Shown piece by piece: positions 46,191 to 56,416 of a stretch of 64,000 nucleotides of DNA. A program made the translations under genes and the position numbers. Every line of letters starts with the position of its first letter. Within the stretch, counting starts at the first letter, position 1. The notes under the pieces are model-generated. The model was not told the DNA's origin and did no database searches. It was given only the letters and a program-made list of their open reading frames with translations. The DNA comes from Linnemannia hyalina (Eukaryota; Mortierellomycota; Mortierellomycetes; Mortierellales; Mortierellaceae): positions 310,001 to 374,000 of the forward strand of contig JAHRHY010000007.1 of the NCBI GenBank assembly GCA_019671135.1, read 5' to 3'.

Positions 46191-49128
46191 ATGCGTCTCG
46201 TAAGGACAACAAACAACAAGGACTCAACTTGCTGTATACTGCATGTCAACCCCTCATCAACACTCCGATGGTTAATGACTTCAACCCTCGTACAAAATAG
46301 ACATCACTGTTGCCTGACGGGGAGCCCAACTGTCTGGTCTTCAAAGTAAGACAGATGCTGATCATGCTCGACTGCGGTCTAGGTCAAGAACAACTCTACG
46401 CAATGCCAGTCCGAGAAGGAGGACTCACAGAAGACCATAAAGACAATAGTCACAACGCCGCCACAACAGGATCAACAGCCGACAACACAACAGCTGGATC
46501 CAAAAGAAAGCTACAAGAGACTGATATCCGTCAAGACTGGGCTTCATTCTTGAAGGCGTCCTCCTCTCAGTTCCCCACGAAAAAGATGGCGCGTGGATCC
46601 AACAGCCAAACAAGTCATATATCAAAAACTGCTTCTGCTACTACTGAAACATCCTCATCAGGACCAACATCAACAGCGGACGGCACAATCCAAGATGGTA
46701 ACAGCAACATTCCTTCGAAATCCATGGCGACACGCGAGTACATGTTCAAGCTACCAGACTTTTCAGGAGTCGATCTCAAGGCAATCGATGTCGTTCTCAT
46801 CTCCAACTACAACCATATCCTCGCTCTCCCGTATTTGACCGAGTATACCGACTTTCAAGGCCGCATCTTTGCAACAGAACCTACGATCGAATTCGGAAGG
46901 TTCGTTTCCCATGGACGTATCTACCGTACCCTTATCACATTGAGGTTTCTTCGACATGAGCTAACATCAACGATGCTGTTCACTTTCAATAATAGACAAT
47001 TGATGATTGAATTTGTCACATTCTTCGGAACGAGCGTTACATCGAGTCCACATGAGATCATTGACAGGAAGGAATTGGTGGCGCGAGCTGGTGCTGGGCT
47101 CTACCCTGCTTACACCCACGCAGACATTAAAGCCTGTATCGACAAGATCCAACCCGTCCGATTCCGGGAACACATTGTAAGAAGTCGCGTCGCAACCGTT
47201 TATTGTATGTGATTTCTGACCAAGATGACAGACGGGCTTTGAATCTAACCTTTTCTCTTCTCGTTTCTGTGATAGTCGCTCTTTGGATCACTGAAGCTGA
47301 CGGCACACAGCGCAGGATACTGTCTTGGTAGCTCAAACTGGCTGATTCAAATTGGCACAGAAAACGTAAGTCATCTCGTGTGTGCCACCGTGGAAAAGGC
47401 TTTACATATCGACTCAAGACTAACGCACGCTTTGTCCTTCGCTCTACAACAGATTGCATATGTATCGTCATCATCAACACAGGGGAACTTGCATCCGGAT
47501 CTGTTTGACGGGACATTATTGGAAAATGCGAGCACAGTGGTGGCGACGGACCTCTGCCCGCGAGGTAGCTTCACATACAACACTGGTGTCAATCTGGTCT
47601 GCCAAAGCATCGCCAGCACGATAGCGAGGAAAGGGAACGTGCTGATCCCATGCACCATCTCTGGATTTCTGTTCGATCTCTTGGAGGATGTTCATCTTCA
47701 CTTAAACAGGATGGGTTTGATCGGTCAAGTTCAGTACAGCTTTATTTCACCGGTCGCCAACACAGCACTTCAATACTCCAACATTCTCGCCGAATGGTAC
47801 CGTCACATATGTAGCAGTTGTTGCCGCACTGGAAGAACCTAAGCAAATTGAAAAACTTACTAACTACAATTGAACTTGTGTTTTGATGAGGTAGGATGGC
47901 ACCGCGCAAGCAGGAAATGGTGTATATCCCAGAGGCACCATTGCTTCACGGAATTCTACTGGACAAGGAAAAGGGCATCGCCAAGCACTACAAGAGTGTA
48001 CACGGAGCGTTTTCGTCAGACCTCAAGTTGCCGTGCATTGTCTTTGGAGGTCATCCAAGTTTGCGATCTGGACCCATGGTCAACCTCTTGCACATGTGGG
48101 GAAACAAGTCCACCAACACTATCGTCTTTATCGGTAAGAAAAAATATTTGCGGAGCAAATTCATCGGGTTGACATTGTTTACATTCCTCAATGCTAATGA
48201 ATAGCTGTCTTTTTGCTTGAATAGAACCTCGGATGGATGTGGTGGCGGCCATGGAACCGTATGAGGATTTGGCAATTGCACAGCAGGCTGTTCAGCTGGA
48301 CATTCGGCTTTCTATCGACCAGCTGGTGGAGGTGATGAACAAGTATCGGCACCCAAGACATATCCTTGTTCCAATGAGGGCAATTGCATCGACACTGCCT
48401 GATGGCACAGTTGAATTGGCGGATGCAAAAAGGACTGTTTCTACATCGTCTACCCGGTGGTCGGCGTACAAGGTTGGAGAGCCTGTGCAACTTGGCATGG
48501 GTTCCCTCTACGAGAGCGTCCTCTTGTCCGAAGAGGTAAAAATTTTGTTCTCATGCCTGTTTTTTGTTGCTCCCGAAAATCGACACTGGCTGACTTTTTA
48601 TTTGCACTTGACTCTAATTAGCTGGCAAAGAGCATTCTGCCACAGGCGTTTGGAAGCGTTTCATTTGCACCGATTGCAGGATCTCTGTCAATTTACAACA
48701 ACCAGATGCAGTTGAAACCTGCTTCTGTACAAGGCCGTCAGCTCTTGTCCCTCTACACCCAACGGCTCCTTCTTGGCGTCATGAACTTGCCCCATCTCCT
48801 CTCCGGTCTCACCGCCGTAAGTCATTTTTTGCAACAATACACTGCTTCTTCTTGTGTCTGTTTGATGGTAGAGACTAACATACATGCAATCACTTATGTA
48901 TCCGCATCGAATTAGATTGGGGTTACGAATATGGACGTGTCAGAATCAGAGGGCAAGGAGAGCAAGGAAGATAAGGAGACGGGAGTACCAGAGATCAAGG
49001 TCGAGTTTGAGCTGCAGGGTCAGGCTGCGACGATCGTTCTGCGGGAGAAGGAAACGATTGTCAAGTGTGATGAGACCATTCGGTCGTTGCTTCGGGAACC
49101 TATCCTGAAGTGTTTTCAGTCCTTCTAA
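46191..49128 (+). CDS. INTS9: Integrator complex subunit 9 homolog, 8 exons
   Basis: Model: 46191..46199, 46301..47176, 47276..47365, 47453..47796, 47895..48133, 48225..48535, 48622..48816, 48916..49128, 758 residues. A metallo-beta-lactamase/beta-CASP protein: LIMLDCGLG near the start, SNYNHILALPYLTEY at about residue 170, AHSAGYCLGSSNWLIQIG, IAYVSSSST, NVLIPCTISGFLFDLLEDVH, SFISPVANTALQYSNILAEW (part across a junction), VYIPEAPLLHG and CIVFGGHPSLRSGPMVNLLH. The segment at ~170 is where INTS11/CPSF73 have the zinc-binding HxHxDH; like animal INTS9 this copy lacks it, so it should be the catalytically inactive partner of INTS11 in the nuclear Integrator RNA-cleavage module. Exon 1 is only 9 nt (Met-Arg-Leu). 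The short C-terminal domain (KVEFELQGQAATIVLREKET) is expected to bind INTS11. Confidence 0.93.
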
Positions 49129-49298
49129 AGAAAAAGTAGTGTCAACAGGTACCCATTTTTGTAAAGCAAGGACTAGAATTAAAGCACTCTTCTTTCGTCT
49201 CCCGAGGTAGTATATGTCGCATTCAGGATGTTTATTCCTTAAGGAGAAGGAACAAAGAGAGGTATGATGGCAAGAAAAGAAAAAAAAAAAAGGAGAGG

Positions 49299-50125
49299 CT
49301 AGACAAAGTCGGAGCTGGTGTTCATCCAGAGATCGAGGTGATCTCTCCTGAAGGCCTCATAGTCCCAAGGACGTGACTGATCAAGATGTACGTGTGGGCC
49401 TGTAAACACGTAGACATAAGATTGGACCACATCTCCCGCGGCGAGTGACTTTTTGCCGTCCATGACATTGTATTCTCCGGGCACTGGAGCGTGTACTTTT
49501 ACGGGTAGGATCTCTCTTGTGTATTCCTAGGTAATGAGTGATTATTATTTTTTTGTGTTGTGTGGACGAGTGAGTGACTAGGTTCTTTTCTAGGCGCAGA
49601 AGGTGTCCACAGTGTGGATGACCAACAAGCTTGGGGTTATGTGTGGAAGAACAGTGAAAAGAAAGAGGGGGTGTAGAGAGAGGGGGAGCAAACTTACGGA
49701 GCCCTCGAATTGGTCGAGGCGGAAGCGATCCATGAGGGAGTGACCAAAGACTAAGAGGCCCTCGACGACAGAGGTGGGGTCGTCTTTGGTGGCGATCATG
49801 CCGGGGTAGGGCTCATTGTGGTATGGGTAGCGGATATATCCCTATTCGGAGCATTAACGGTCGTCGAGAGAAAAAGGGTATGTCAGTTTTGTAGGTAAGC
49901 GAACGAGCTCGCCTCCAAGGCGTAGGTCATTTTTGGGGTATGTGTGGTAGGCATATTGTGGCGAATGAGTGAGTGAGAAAGGGAAAAAAGGAGGCAAGTG
50001 CAATGTACTTGGATGGTGGCCGGGACGGCGTGGAGATTAGATTCGGGCCCAGGGCGGGTGACCGAGTTGAGGACTCTTGTGGACATGAGGGATCCGTAAA
50101 AGAAGCATGGGTGTGGATCTGTCAT
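49299..50125 (-). CDS. AIG2-like gamma-glutamylcyclotransferase, 3 exons (paralog 2)
   Basis: Model: complement(49299..49526, 49698..49841, 50009..50125), 162 residues. The same motifs as the gene at 40022: CFFYGSLMSTRVLNSVTRPG, GYIRYPYHNEPYPGMI, LLVFGHSLMDRFRLDQFEGS, EYTREILPVKV, QSYVYVFTGP, RPWDYEAFRRDH. The first intron is at the identical codon (ATIQ|GY); an extra second intron follows FEGS, which the other paralog lacks. The replacement of LDEFEG by LDQFEG keeps the second acidic residue. Lies tail to tail with INTS9 (170 nt). Family activity as for paralog 1; substrate unknown. Confidence 0.92.
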
Positions 50126-51059
50126 TGCGGTTGAATGTGTGATTGTTGGGTGGATGGGAATGCGATCAAAGAGAGAAGGGAGAGAAGTGGGCTTGTACCT
50201 GAGAGAACAGGGTGGGAAAATAAAAGTAGGTTGGTCTTCGTGACTGGATGCACGATGAAAAATTGGCAGGCCAAGGTGGTGATGGGGGGGGAATAAGGAT
50301 GAGAGCGCAACTGTCGATTCCTAAACTAGTCTGGAAGGACGCGCTGCTAGGTTTCCGATCAATTCGCGTCATGAAATGTCTCGCGTAATGAGTGTCTAGG
50401 TTAGCAACGATTCTACCTTGTCTAGGAAAAATCTGTTAAAAGAAAAGGACAAACCGACAAAGAACAGCCCCTGGCCACAGTCCTTCCCCAACTACTTTGT
50501 CCATATCCATCCACTCCCACCCTACCGCTTCATTCTTTGACCACACCGACTCCACAGCGATCGTGCTGTTACCCCTGGTCCGTTTTAAAGAAGTACACAT
50601 TTTTTGGATTTCTCATCCACCAACATGTTCTTTCACTCCCTTACATGGTCATCCTAAGGCAGATCTTTCAAAAAAATAATCATGCAGTCTGTGAGTGGCA
50701 AGACGGCAGCATTAGACCCTCAACTACAGACCTATTTCTGCCAAAAAAAAAAAAAAAAAAAAAATTGTGGTACTTTTTTCTTTCACAAACGTTTAGCAGG
50801 ACGCCTGATCCACTTGTACTGTACAAAACACACCTTCGTCAAAGAGCTAAGTGACTTTTTTTACTTCAAAGAGAGGAAGCAAAAAAAAAAAGCATAGGTA
50901 GAAAGCGCTTTCAATTTTTATATAAAAAGCTGTAGCTTTCTCGGTTCACTTTTTTTTTTTCAACACACTCTTTCGACTCCACCACTTACACACAACACAC
51001 ACAAACACTCAACCCCACACAGGACCCAAACACATCAAGTCCGCTCCCTCCCCCCTCCA
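50126..51059. promoter_or_regulatory. Intergenic region with TATA box of the linker-histone-like gene
   Basis: No gene in the first 800 nt; poly-A at 50742-50763. TATATAAAAAG at 50919-50929 lies 131 nt upstream of the next ATG and is followed by a T/C-rich then CA-rich leader, a good promoter for a strongly expressed gene. Confidence 0.6.
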
Positions 51060-54002
51060 ATGACTTTGATCACCAAGCTCTCCCATGAGGGAGCCAATCT
51101 CTCTGCTGCCCTGCCTCAAGTCGAGCCCGAGGATGTCGGCCCCAAAGCCAGTGCCAGCAAGTTGAAGCAGCAGCCTGCTTCTTCCATCCTGCCCGTCCAA
51201 GGAACCAAGCAATCCGAGGAGCCTGAAGAGACTGGTATGTGTAGTACAATATTCGAACCTGGTTCCTGGTCTGTAAAGTCTCGTTCATCTTTTTTTGCGC
51301 GACGGAAACAATAGGCTAAATAGATCTATCACTCAACAACACTTTTCTTTTTCTTCCGAACTCGTCTTAATATATAATAGTCGAGGCCAGCCAGAGTCAC
51401 ACCATCCTCTTAGCTCAGCAGAGCCAAACAGGTAAAGAGTACCTGTCCAAGTCCCAAGATGTCGCCGCCCCCATCAACGTCCAACTCACCCCCGGCGCCA
51501 ATGAGGCTGACGCCCATGCCGAGGATACCGAGGCTGTCGAGGATGACGATGAAGATGAGGATGAATATGAGGATGAAGATGACGAGGAAGATGACGAGGG
51601 AGACGACGAGGATGACGACGAGGATGACGACGAGGATGATGCCGTTCATGTTGTCCGATTCACATCTCTCGAGGACGTTATGGCCAGAATCGCGGCCAGA
51701 ATCGCGGCCAGGGATGCTTCTAAAGGTGGAAAGAAGGATGATGAAGACAAGGAGGAGAATAATGCTGGAGAAGGAGAGGAGGAGGCGCAGAACGCTGCTG
51801 ATGCTGAAGCCAACGCTCAGGAGGAGGAAGATGATGCTCGGGGCAGTGCTGCTGGAGCTGGTGTGGAAGATGCCCAGGGTGGAGAGGGCACCGAGGAGGA
51901 CGAAGGAGTTGATGAAGGAAATGTCAAGGAGGAAGGACAGGAGGAGAGAGGTGAAGATAGCGATGAAGGTGAAGAGGAGGAGGAAAATGCAGGCCCTGAT
52001 TTTGCCCGTGCAGCTCGTCGCCGTGCCCCCAGGGGGTACAGAGCCAAACCGTGCTTTGTCCAGATGATTACCGTAAGTTTTTATCTCTCTTCCTCGTATT
52101 CGTGTTGCATGTCCATTCCTCCGTACTACCTCAAAACATCCGACGTCTGTGCGTTCAATCTTCTGGATGCTAATTCATTCTTCTACCCAATGTTTGATGT
52201 CTTGTAGGAGGCCTTGAACTACTACCGCCACGACCCCAAGGGCACAACCCCTACATCGATCAAGAGCTGGATCTCGTATAACTACAACCTCGATAACTTA
52301 ATCATAGAGGCACAGTTCAAGAATGCTCTTGATGTAAGTTTTTTTTTGTTTCTTTTCCTTTTCGTTTGTCTGGATTAGTGGCTGTGTTGTTTGGGTGTGG
52401 TTTTCGTTGGAGCAATGTGGAGGAATGTAGCTGACAGTTTGTGGTTCCTTTGTATGTACTCGTCTCTTTTTTGTGATGCGACTCACGCCTTTCATTAGTA
52501 CGGTCTTGGTGTTGAGAAGATATTCAAGTGCAAGAGTAAGTGTTCTACCTACCTACTCCTCATCCACCCACTCATTGACTCGCTCACGACTACATCTGAC
52601 TACCCTACCCCTGCATTTACATCACTGTTTATTTCCAAAATATGATACCTATGCCTTGAACGTCTAAATGTGACAATATTTATCTAATTACAATCAACAC
52701 TTTCATGTTTGATCCTTTCAATCTATAGAGAGCCGTTCTCGCTTAGTACTTGTTGACAGGTTGCAGCAGGGTGGTGAGGATTCCGACAGCGATGATGATG
52801 AAGAAAGTGGAGATGAGCAGGGTGGTCCTCATGGCGGTGGTGATGGTGGTCAGAGCCAATCTCGGGCTGGTGATAGACAGGGCCAGGCTCAGACTGGTGG
52901 TGGTAATCAGGGCCTAACCCGGGCTCAGTCTGGTACCGGTGGAGCGGAAGGAGATACCACTGCTTCTGCTGCTGAGGAGAGCCAGGATGAAGGAGGTCGT
53001 GCTGGCCAGAATGAAGACGGTGGTTCTCAAGAGGAGGAGCAAGCTCAGGGTCTATGTGGATTCGAGGACGAAGAGGATGATGAGGAGGAGGATGAATTTG
53101 ATGAGGAGGAGGAAGATAACGATGAGGAGGTGCAGGAAGATGACGATGAAGAGGTGCAGGAGGATGACGATGAGGAGGTGCAGGAGGATGACGATGAGGT
53201 GGAGGAGGAGGGAGATGGCGATGATGATGACGCTCAGCCTAACAACAACAGACGGTTCGGAAGGATCACTGCCGTCCAGAAGTCCGTTCCGGTTGCTGCC
53301 ACCAAGAAATCTGCTGCTCGGTCCAAGAAGGTTGCTACCCTCGAACCCAAAAAGGGCAAGAGCCTCATCAGGACTCTGAAGGCTCCCAAGCCCGCCAAGG
53401 CTATCAAGTCCACCGCTAAGGAGGCTGAAGTTGAGGTTGAGGGTGAAACCAAAACTGGTACCCGCAAGTCGACCAAGAAAACTGCTGCCAAGGAGACTCC
53501 TACCGCTTCTGCCATTAAAGCTGCCACCAGCACCAAGGCTGCCGATTTCAAGAAGGAGACCGCCAAGGAAAATACTGCGTCCAAGAAGGCTGCCGATGCC
53601 AAGAAGGAGACTGCCAAGGAGGAGGCTAACCCCACGAAGGCCGTTGTCCCCAAGAAGACGTACGGGTACATCAAGCTCGCTGCGACGCAGCCCGCTGCCG
53701 CTATTATTGTTTCCGCCCCTGCCTCTGCTTCTTCTACCGTCAAGTCAGCCTCAAAGCGTGCTACTCGGATCACCAAGAAGCAAGACGAGACGAAGGATGA
53801 TGAAACTCCATTGCGTACCGAGGGTACCACAACCCGATCGCTGAAGCGCAAGGCTGATGACACCACTGACGCCAAGGAGGAGGAGGACAAGATGAAGGGC
53901 ACTCAAAGACTTCGTGGAAAAGATGGGCGCTTCATTTCTGCCGCGCCTGGTCCATCCAAGACTCGCGGTTCGTCTGGCCCCTCCAAGGCCCGCAAGGTTT
54001 AG
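51060..54002 (+). CDS. Linker histone H1-like protein (H15 domain) with long acidic tracts, 5 exons
   Basis: Model: 51060..51234, 51381..52072, 52208..52333, 52499..52535, 52729..54002, 767 residues. A globular H15/winged-helix domain spans about residues 277-350 and is spread over four exons: PCFVQMITEALNYYRHDP, TSIKSWISYNYNLDNLIIEA, QFKNALDYGLGVEKIFKC. This matches the pattern of H1/H5 globular domains. The last ~240 residues are Lys/Ala/Thr/Pro-rich (KKSAARSKKVATLEPKKGKS, KKTAAKE), like an H1 tail. Unusually, the domain is bracketed by highly acidic regions: about residues 92-270 (EDDDEDEDEYEDEDDEED) and 355-520, where EVQEDDDE is repeated in tandem. H1 proteins are usually 200-300 residues and basic throughout. 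A nuclear chromatin or nucleolar chaperone-like role is inferred. Confidence 0.85.
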
Positions 54003-54240
54003 GTGCATCGCTAGACGATACATGTTTTCCATCAGCCTTTGGATCCCTATTTTCTTATGCCTTTTACATTGTCCTAGTCCCGTAAGTGTTATGTGCATCG
54101 CTGGACGATGTGCGTTCTGCTTTCGCGGTTGGGTCCTTTTATTTTTGTGCCTTTCACATTTTTCTTAGTCTTACTAGTGTTGTGTGCATCTCTGGTTCAT
54201 GAACGTTCTCTGTCATTGAACTTTTTCTTCATACTCCATA
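54003..54240 (+). repeat. Tandem repeat in the 3' UTR, about 90-bp units
   Basis: Units start at 54003, 54093 and 54184, each with GTGCATCGCTxGACGAT or a variant. Shared later blocks are TTATGCCTTTTACATTGTCC (first) against TTGTGCCTTTCACATTTTTC (second). The third unit is partial. Starts directly after the stop codon of the linker-histone-like gene. Confidence 0.75.
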
Positions 54241-54831
54241 TTTCATTTTTCTTTTCATTTTTCTACCGCTCCGGGTTGATCCGCCTATGAACGACTCAAC
54301 GCCTTCTTCCCTTTGCACTTTCTTTGCTCTCTACTATATACCTTTTTTCGATTTATACACATACTATGCTCTATCTACATTTATGAATTAAAAAAAAAAT
54401 TACTGAAAAACGACTTCTTTTTTGTTACAAATGACTGGAGGGACGAGGAGGCGTGTCCTTGCTAGAAGTCCGTCAGTCGCGTCCAGGATCACTCTGATCT
54501 GAACTGCGCGTCTTTGCCCTCGAGCTCAGGTGACTTTATTTGGGTATTTTACCACTAAGTGATCGAGAATCACAAATCGTAATACGACCGGGTCGTACAT
54601 ATACTAACCCGCGTTGGTATACTACCTATCATTAGCGGCGTAGTAAAGTAGGCAAGGCAAGGAAATGGGAGCTCAAAGGAGAAAAGGAGCGGCAAAAAAA
54701 AAGAGAGTGGGCAATTACCAGCGCGAAGGAGCAAGGCGAAGGTGAGCCAGTGGTGCGGAAAGGGTGGATGAAAGAGAGAGCAAGAACAAGTGAAGAGGTG
54801 AATACCAAGTGTCGTTTGATCAGATCATTAA

Positions 54832-54996
54832 TAGCGCGCGCGCCGTTAAGTCGCACCCCGTTATATTTTTTGATTGAGTACTATTGAATTGAAATCCTTT
54901 TTTGGGACTGGCAATTTACGACCTTGGCAGAATAGTGATCACGTGATAAGCTGATTCACTCAACAGTACTCAATCAAAAAATTATAGCGCGCGCCC
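54832..54996. repeat. Palindromic element with 17-bp perfect inverted repeats (MITE-like)
   Basis: TTTTTTGATTGAGTACT at 54866-54882 and its exact reverse complement at 54965-54981 enclose about 80 nt with a central GTGATCACGTGAT near-palindrome. GC-alternating GCGCGCGC tracts flank both sides (54834-54843, 54987-54994). No coding capacity. A short non-autonomous inverted-repeat element is the simplest reading; no target-site duplication could be defined. Confidence 0.55.
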
Positions 54997-55248
54997 TACA
55001 TGCATGCTCGAATCAGTTAGTCGGTCAATCGACTGAACGTAGATATGACGAACAAAAGGTCGTAAACATGTATCAATTGATTGACCAGTTAATCCGTTAA
55101 TCATTGATCGGTTAGCTGGTCAATTGACCTGTTAAATCTTCCTCAATGCCGACAAAATGGACCGCTCATAAAGAGGACCTTCACGCACTGGTTTGTTTAC
55201 AACAGTTGTCTGTCTACACAGTTTCTAGTGAGGAAAAGTACTACAATA

Positions 55249-55545
55249 GGGGCAACTACACTCCCTAAAAATCTAGAGTGCTTCAGAGACAGACGCTGAT
55301 TAGTATGGCGTTATCATTCCAACAAGGGAAAGCAATAAAGGAAAACTGCATAATAGGGGCAATTACACTCCCTAAAAGATCTAGAATGCTTCAGAGACAG
55401 ACGCTGGTTGGAATAGCAGAAAAAGGGAGACCACATGATATGGGTAACTACACTCCCTAAAAATCTAGAATACCTCAGAGAACAAGGGGAAGCAGTAAAG
55501 GAGAAATCACAGCATAGGGTCAACTAAGCTCCCTAACGATGGGTT
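55249..55545 (+). repeat. Degenerate tandem repeat upstream of the Rab gene
   Basis: Four units with the core CAACTACACTCCCTAAAAAT or variants, beginning at 55249, 55356, 55441 and 55516. Three are followed by CTAGAxTxCxTCAGAGA and two by CAGACGCTGxTTxG. The spacing (107, 85, 75) shortens by internal loss. Confidence 0.8.
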
Positions 55546-55611
55546 ATCACCTTCCATCAAACTACCTCCATCTAAACAACAACCTTAAGCCCTTTAATAC
55601 ATGTACTAAAA

Positions 55612-55619
55612 TATAAATA
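55612..55619 (+). promoter_or_regulatory. TATA box of the Rab gene
   Basis: TATAAATA, 154 nt upstream of the start codon and followed by a T/C-rich leader. Confidence 0.5.
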
Positions 55620-55765
55620 CCCCAGTTCTTGCACAATGGTGTTTGTTCCTGTACCTTCCTTTTTTCCCTGTCTCTGCACTATCTCTTCCACTGTTTCTCT
55701 ATCACTGCCTTTTTGCTTTTACACCTCTTGATTTTTTTTATCATCGTTTTCAACACCAACACTCG

Positions 55766-56416
55766 ATGATGTTAATATCCGACCTCCCCACATATATCGT
55801 TTCAATTGTCATGCTGGGAAACTCAGGTGTTGGCAAGACCGCCCTGACGAATCAGTTCGTTGGCAGGGAATCCAATACTGAAGCTCTTCCAACCCTCGGC
55901 ATTGAGTATGGATTTCGCACGGTCTCGGTTCAAGGAATGGATCTCCGACTCCGAATCTTGGATACATGTGGGCAAGAACGGTTCAAGGCCATCCCACCCC
56001 AGTACTACAGGAGAGCTGCCGGTATTTTGCTGGTCTACGATGTCACAAACCGACACGACTTCTGGGGTTTGGATGAGTGGGTCGACAAAATTCGAGATAT
56101 CGCCGGCGCCAATGTCACGATTATGGTGGTTGGCAACAAGAAGGATTTGGGGGGACGAAGGGAGATACCGTATGATGAAGGAAGAGCATTTGCCGATCGG
56201 AAAGGTGTTTCATTTATCGAGACCGCGGCTAAGGATGAATTCAGCGTCGAGGATGCCTTCACAAATATCTCTATAGAAATTCGTGACAAGATCGATCGCC
56301 AATTGCTCAGAAATGAGTCGCATGGGATCACTTTGCTGGAGTCCTCAAAAGGGGAAGGAGAGCCTCGAATCTATAATGATTCTGCGCAAAAGGCTAGTTC
56401 TTGTTGTTTTTATTAG
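55766..56416 (+). CDS. Rab-family small GTPase with altered switch II, single exon
   Basis: 216 residues from ATG 55766. P-loop GNSGVGKT (18-25), switch I region TLGIEYGFRTV, switch II DTCGQERF at 66-73, NKKD at 124-127 and ETAAK as G5. The C-terminus is KASSCCFY, two cysteines suited to prenylation although followed by Phe-Tyr, not a plain CC end. Rab GTPases direct vesicle traffic on membranes. Two near-invariant Rab switch II residues differ: the Trp of WDTAGQE is Leu, and the Ala is Cys, so nucleotide handling or effector choice may be unusual. Intronless, unlike most neighbours, which raises the possibility of a retrocopy. The subfamily is not clear (Rab1/8/35-like spacing). Confidence 0.9.
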   Translation: MMLISDLPTYIVSIVMLGNSGVGKTALTNQFVGRESNTEALPTLGIEYGFRTVSVQGMDLRLRILDTCGQERFKAIPPQYYRRAAGILLVYDVTNRHDFWGLDEWVDKIRDIAGANVTIMVVGNKKDLGGRREIPYDEGRAFADRKGVSFIETAAKDEFSVEDAFTNISIEIRDKIDRQLLRNESHGITLLESSKGEGEPRIYNDSAQKASSCCFY

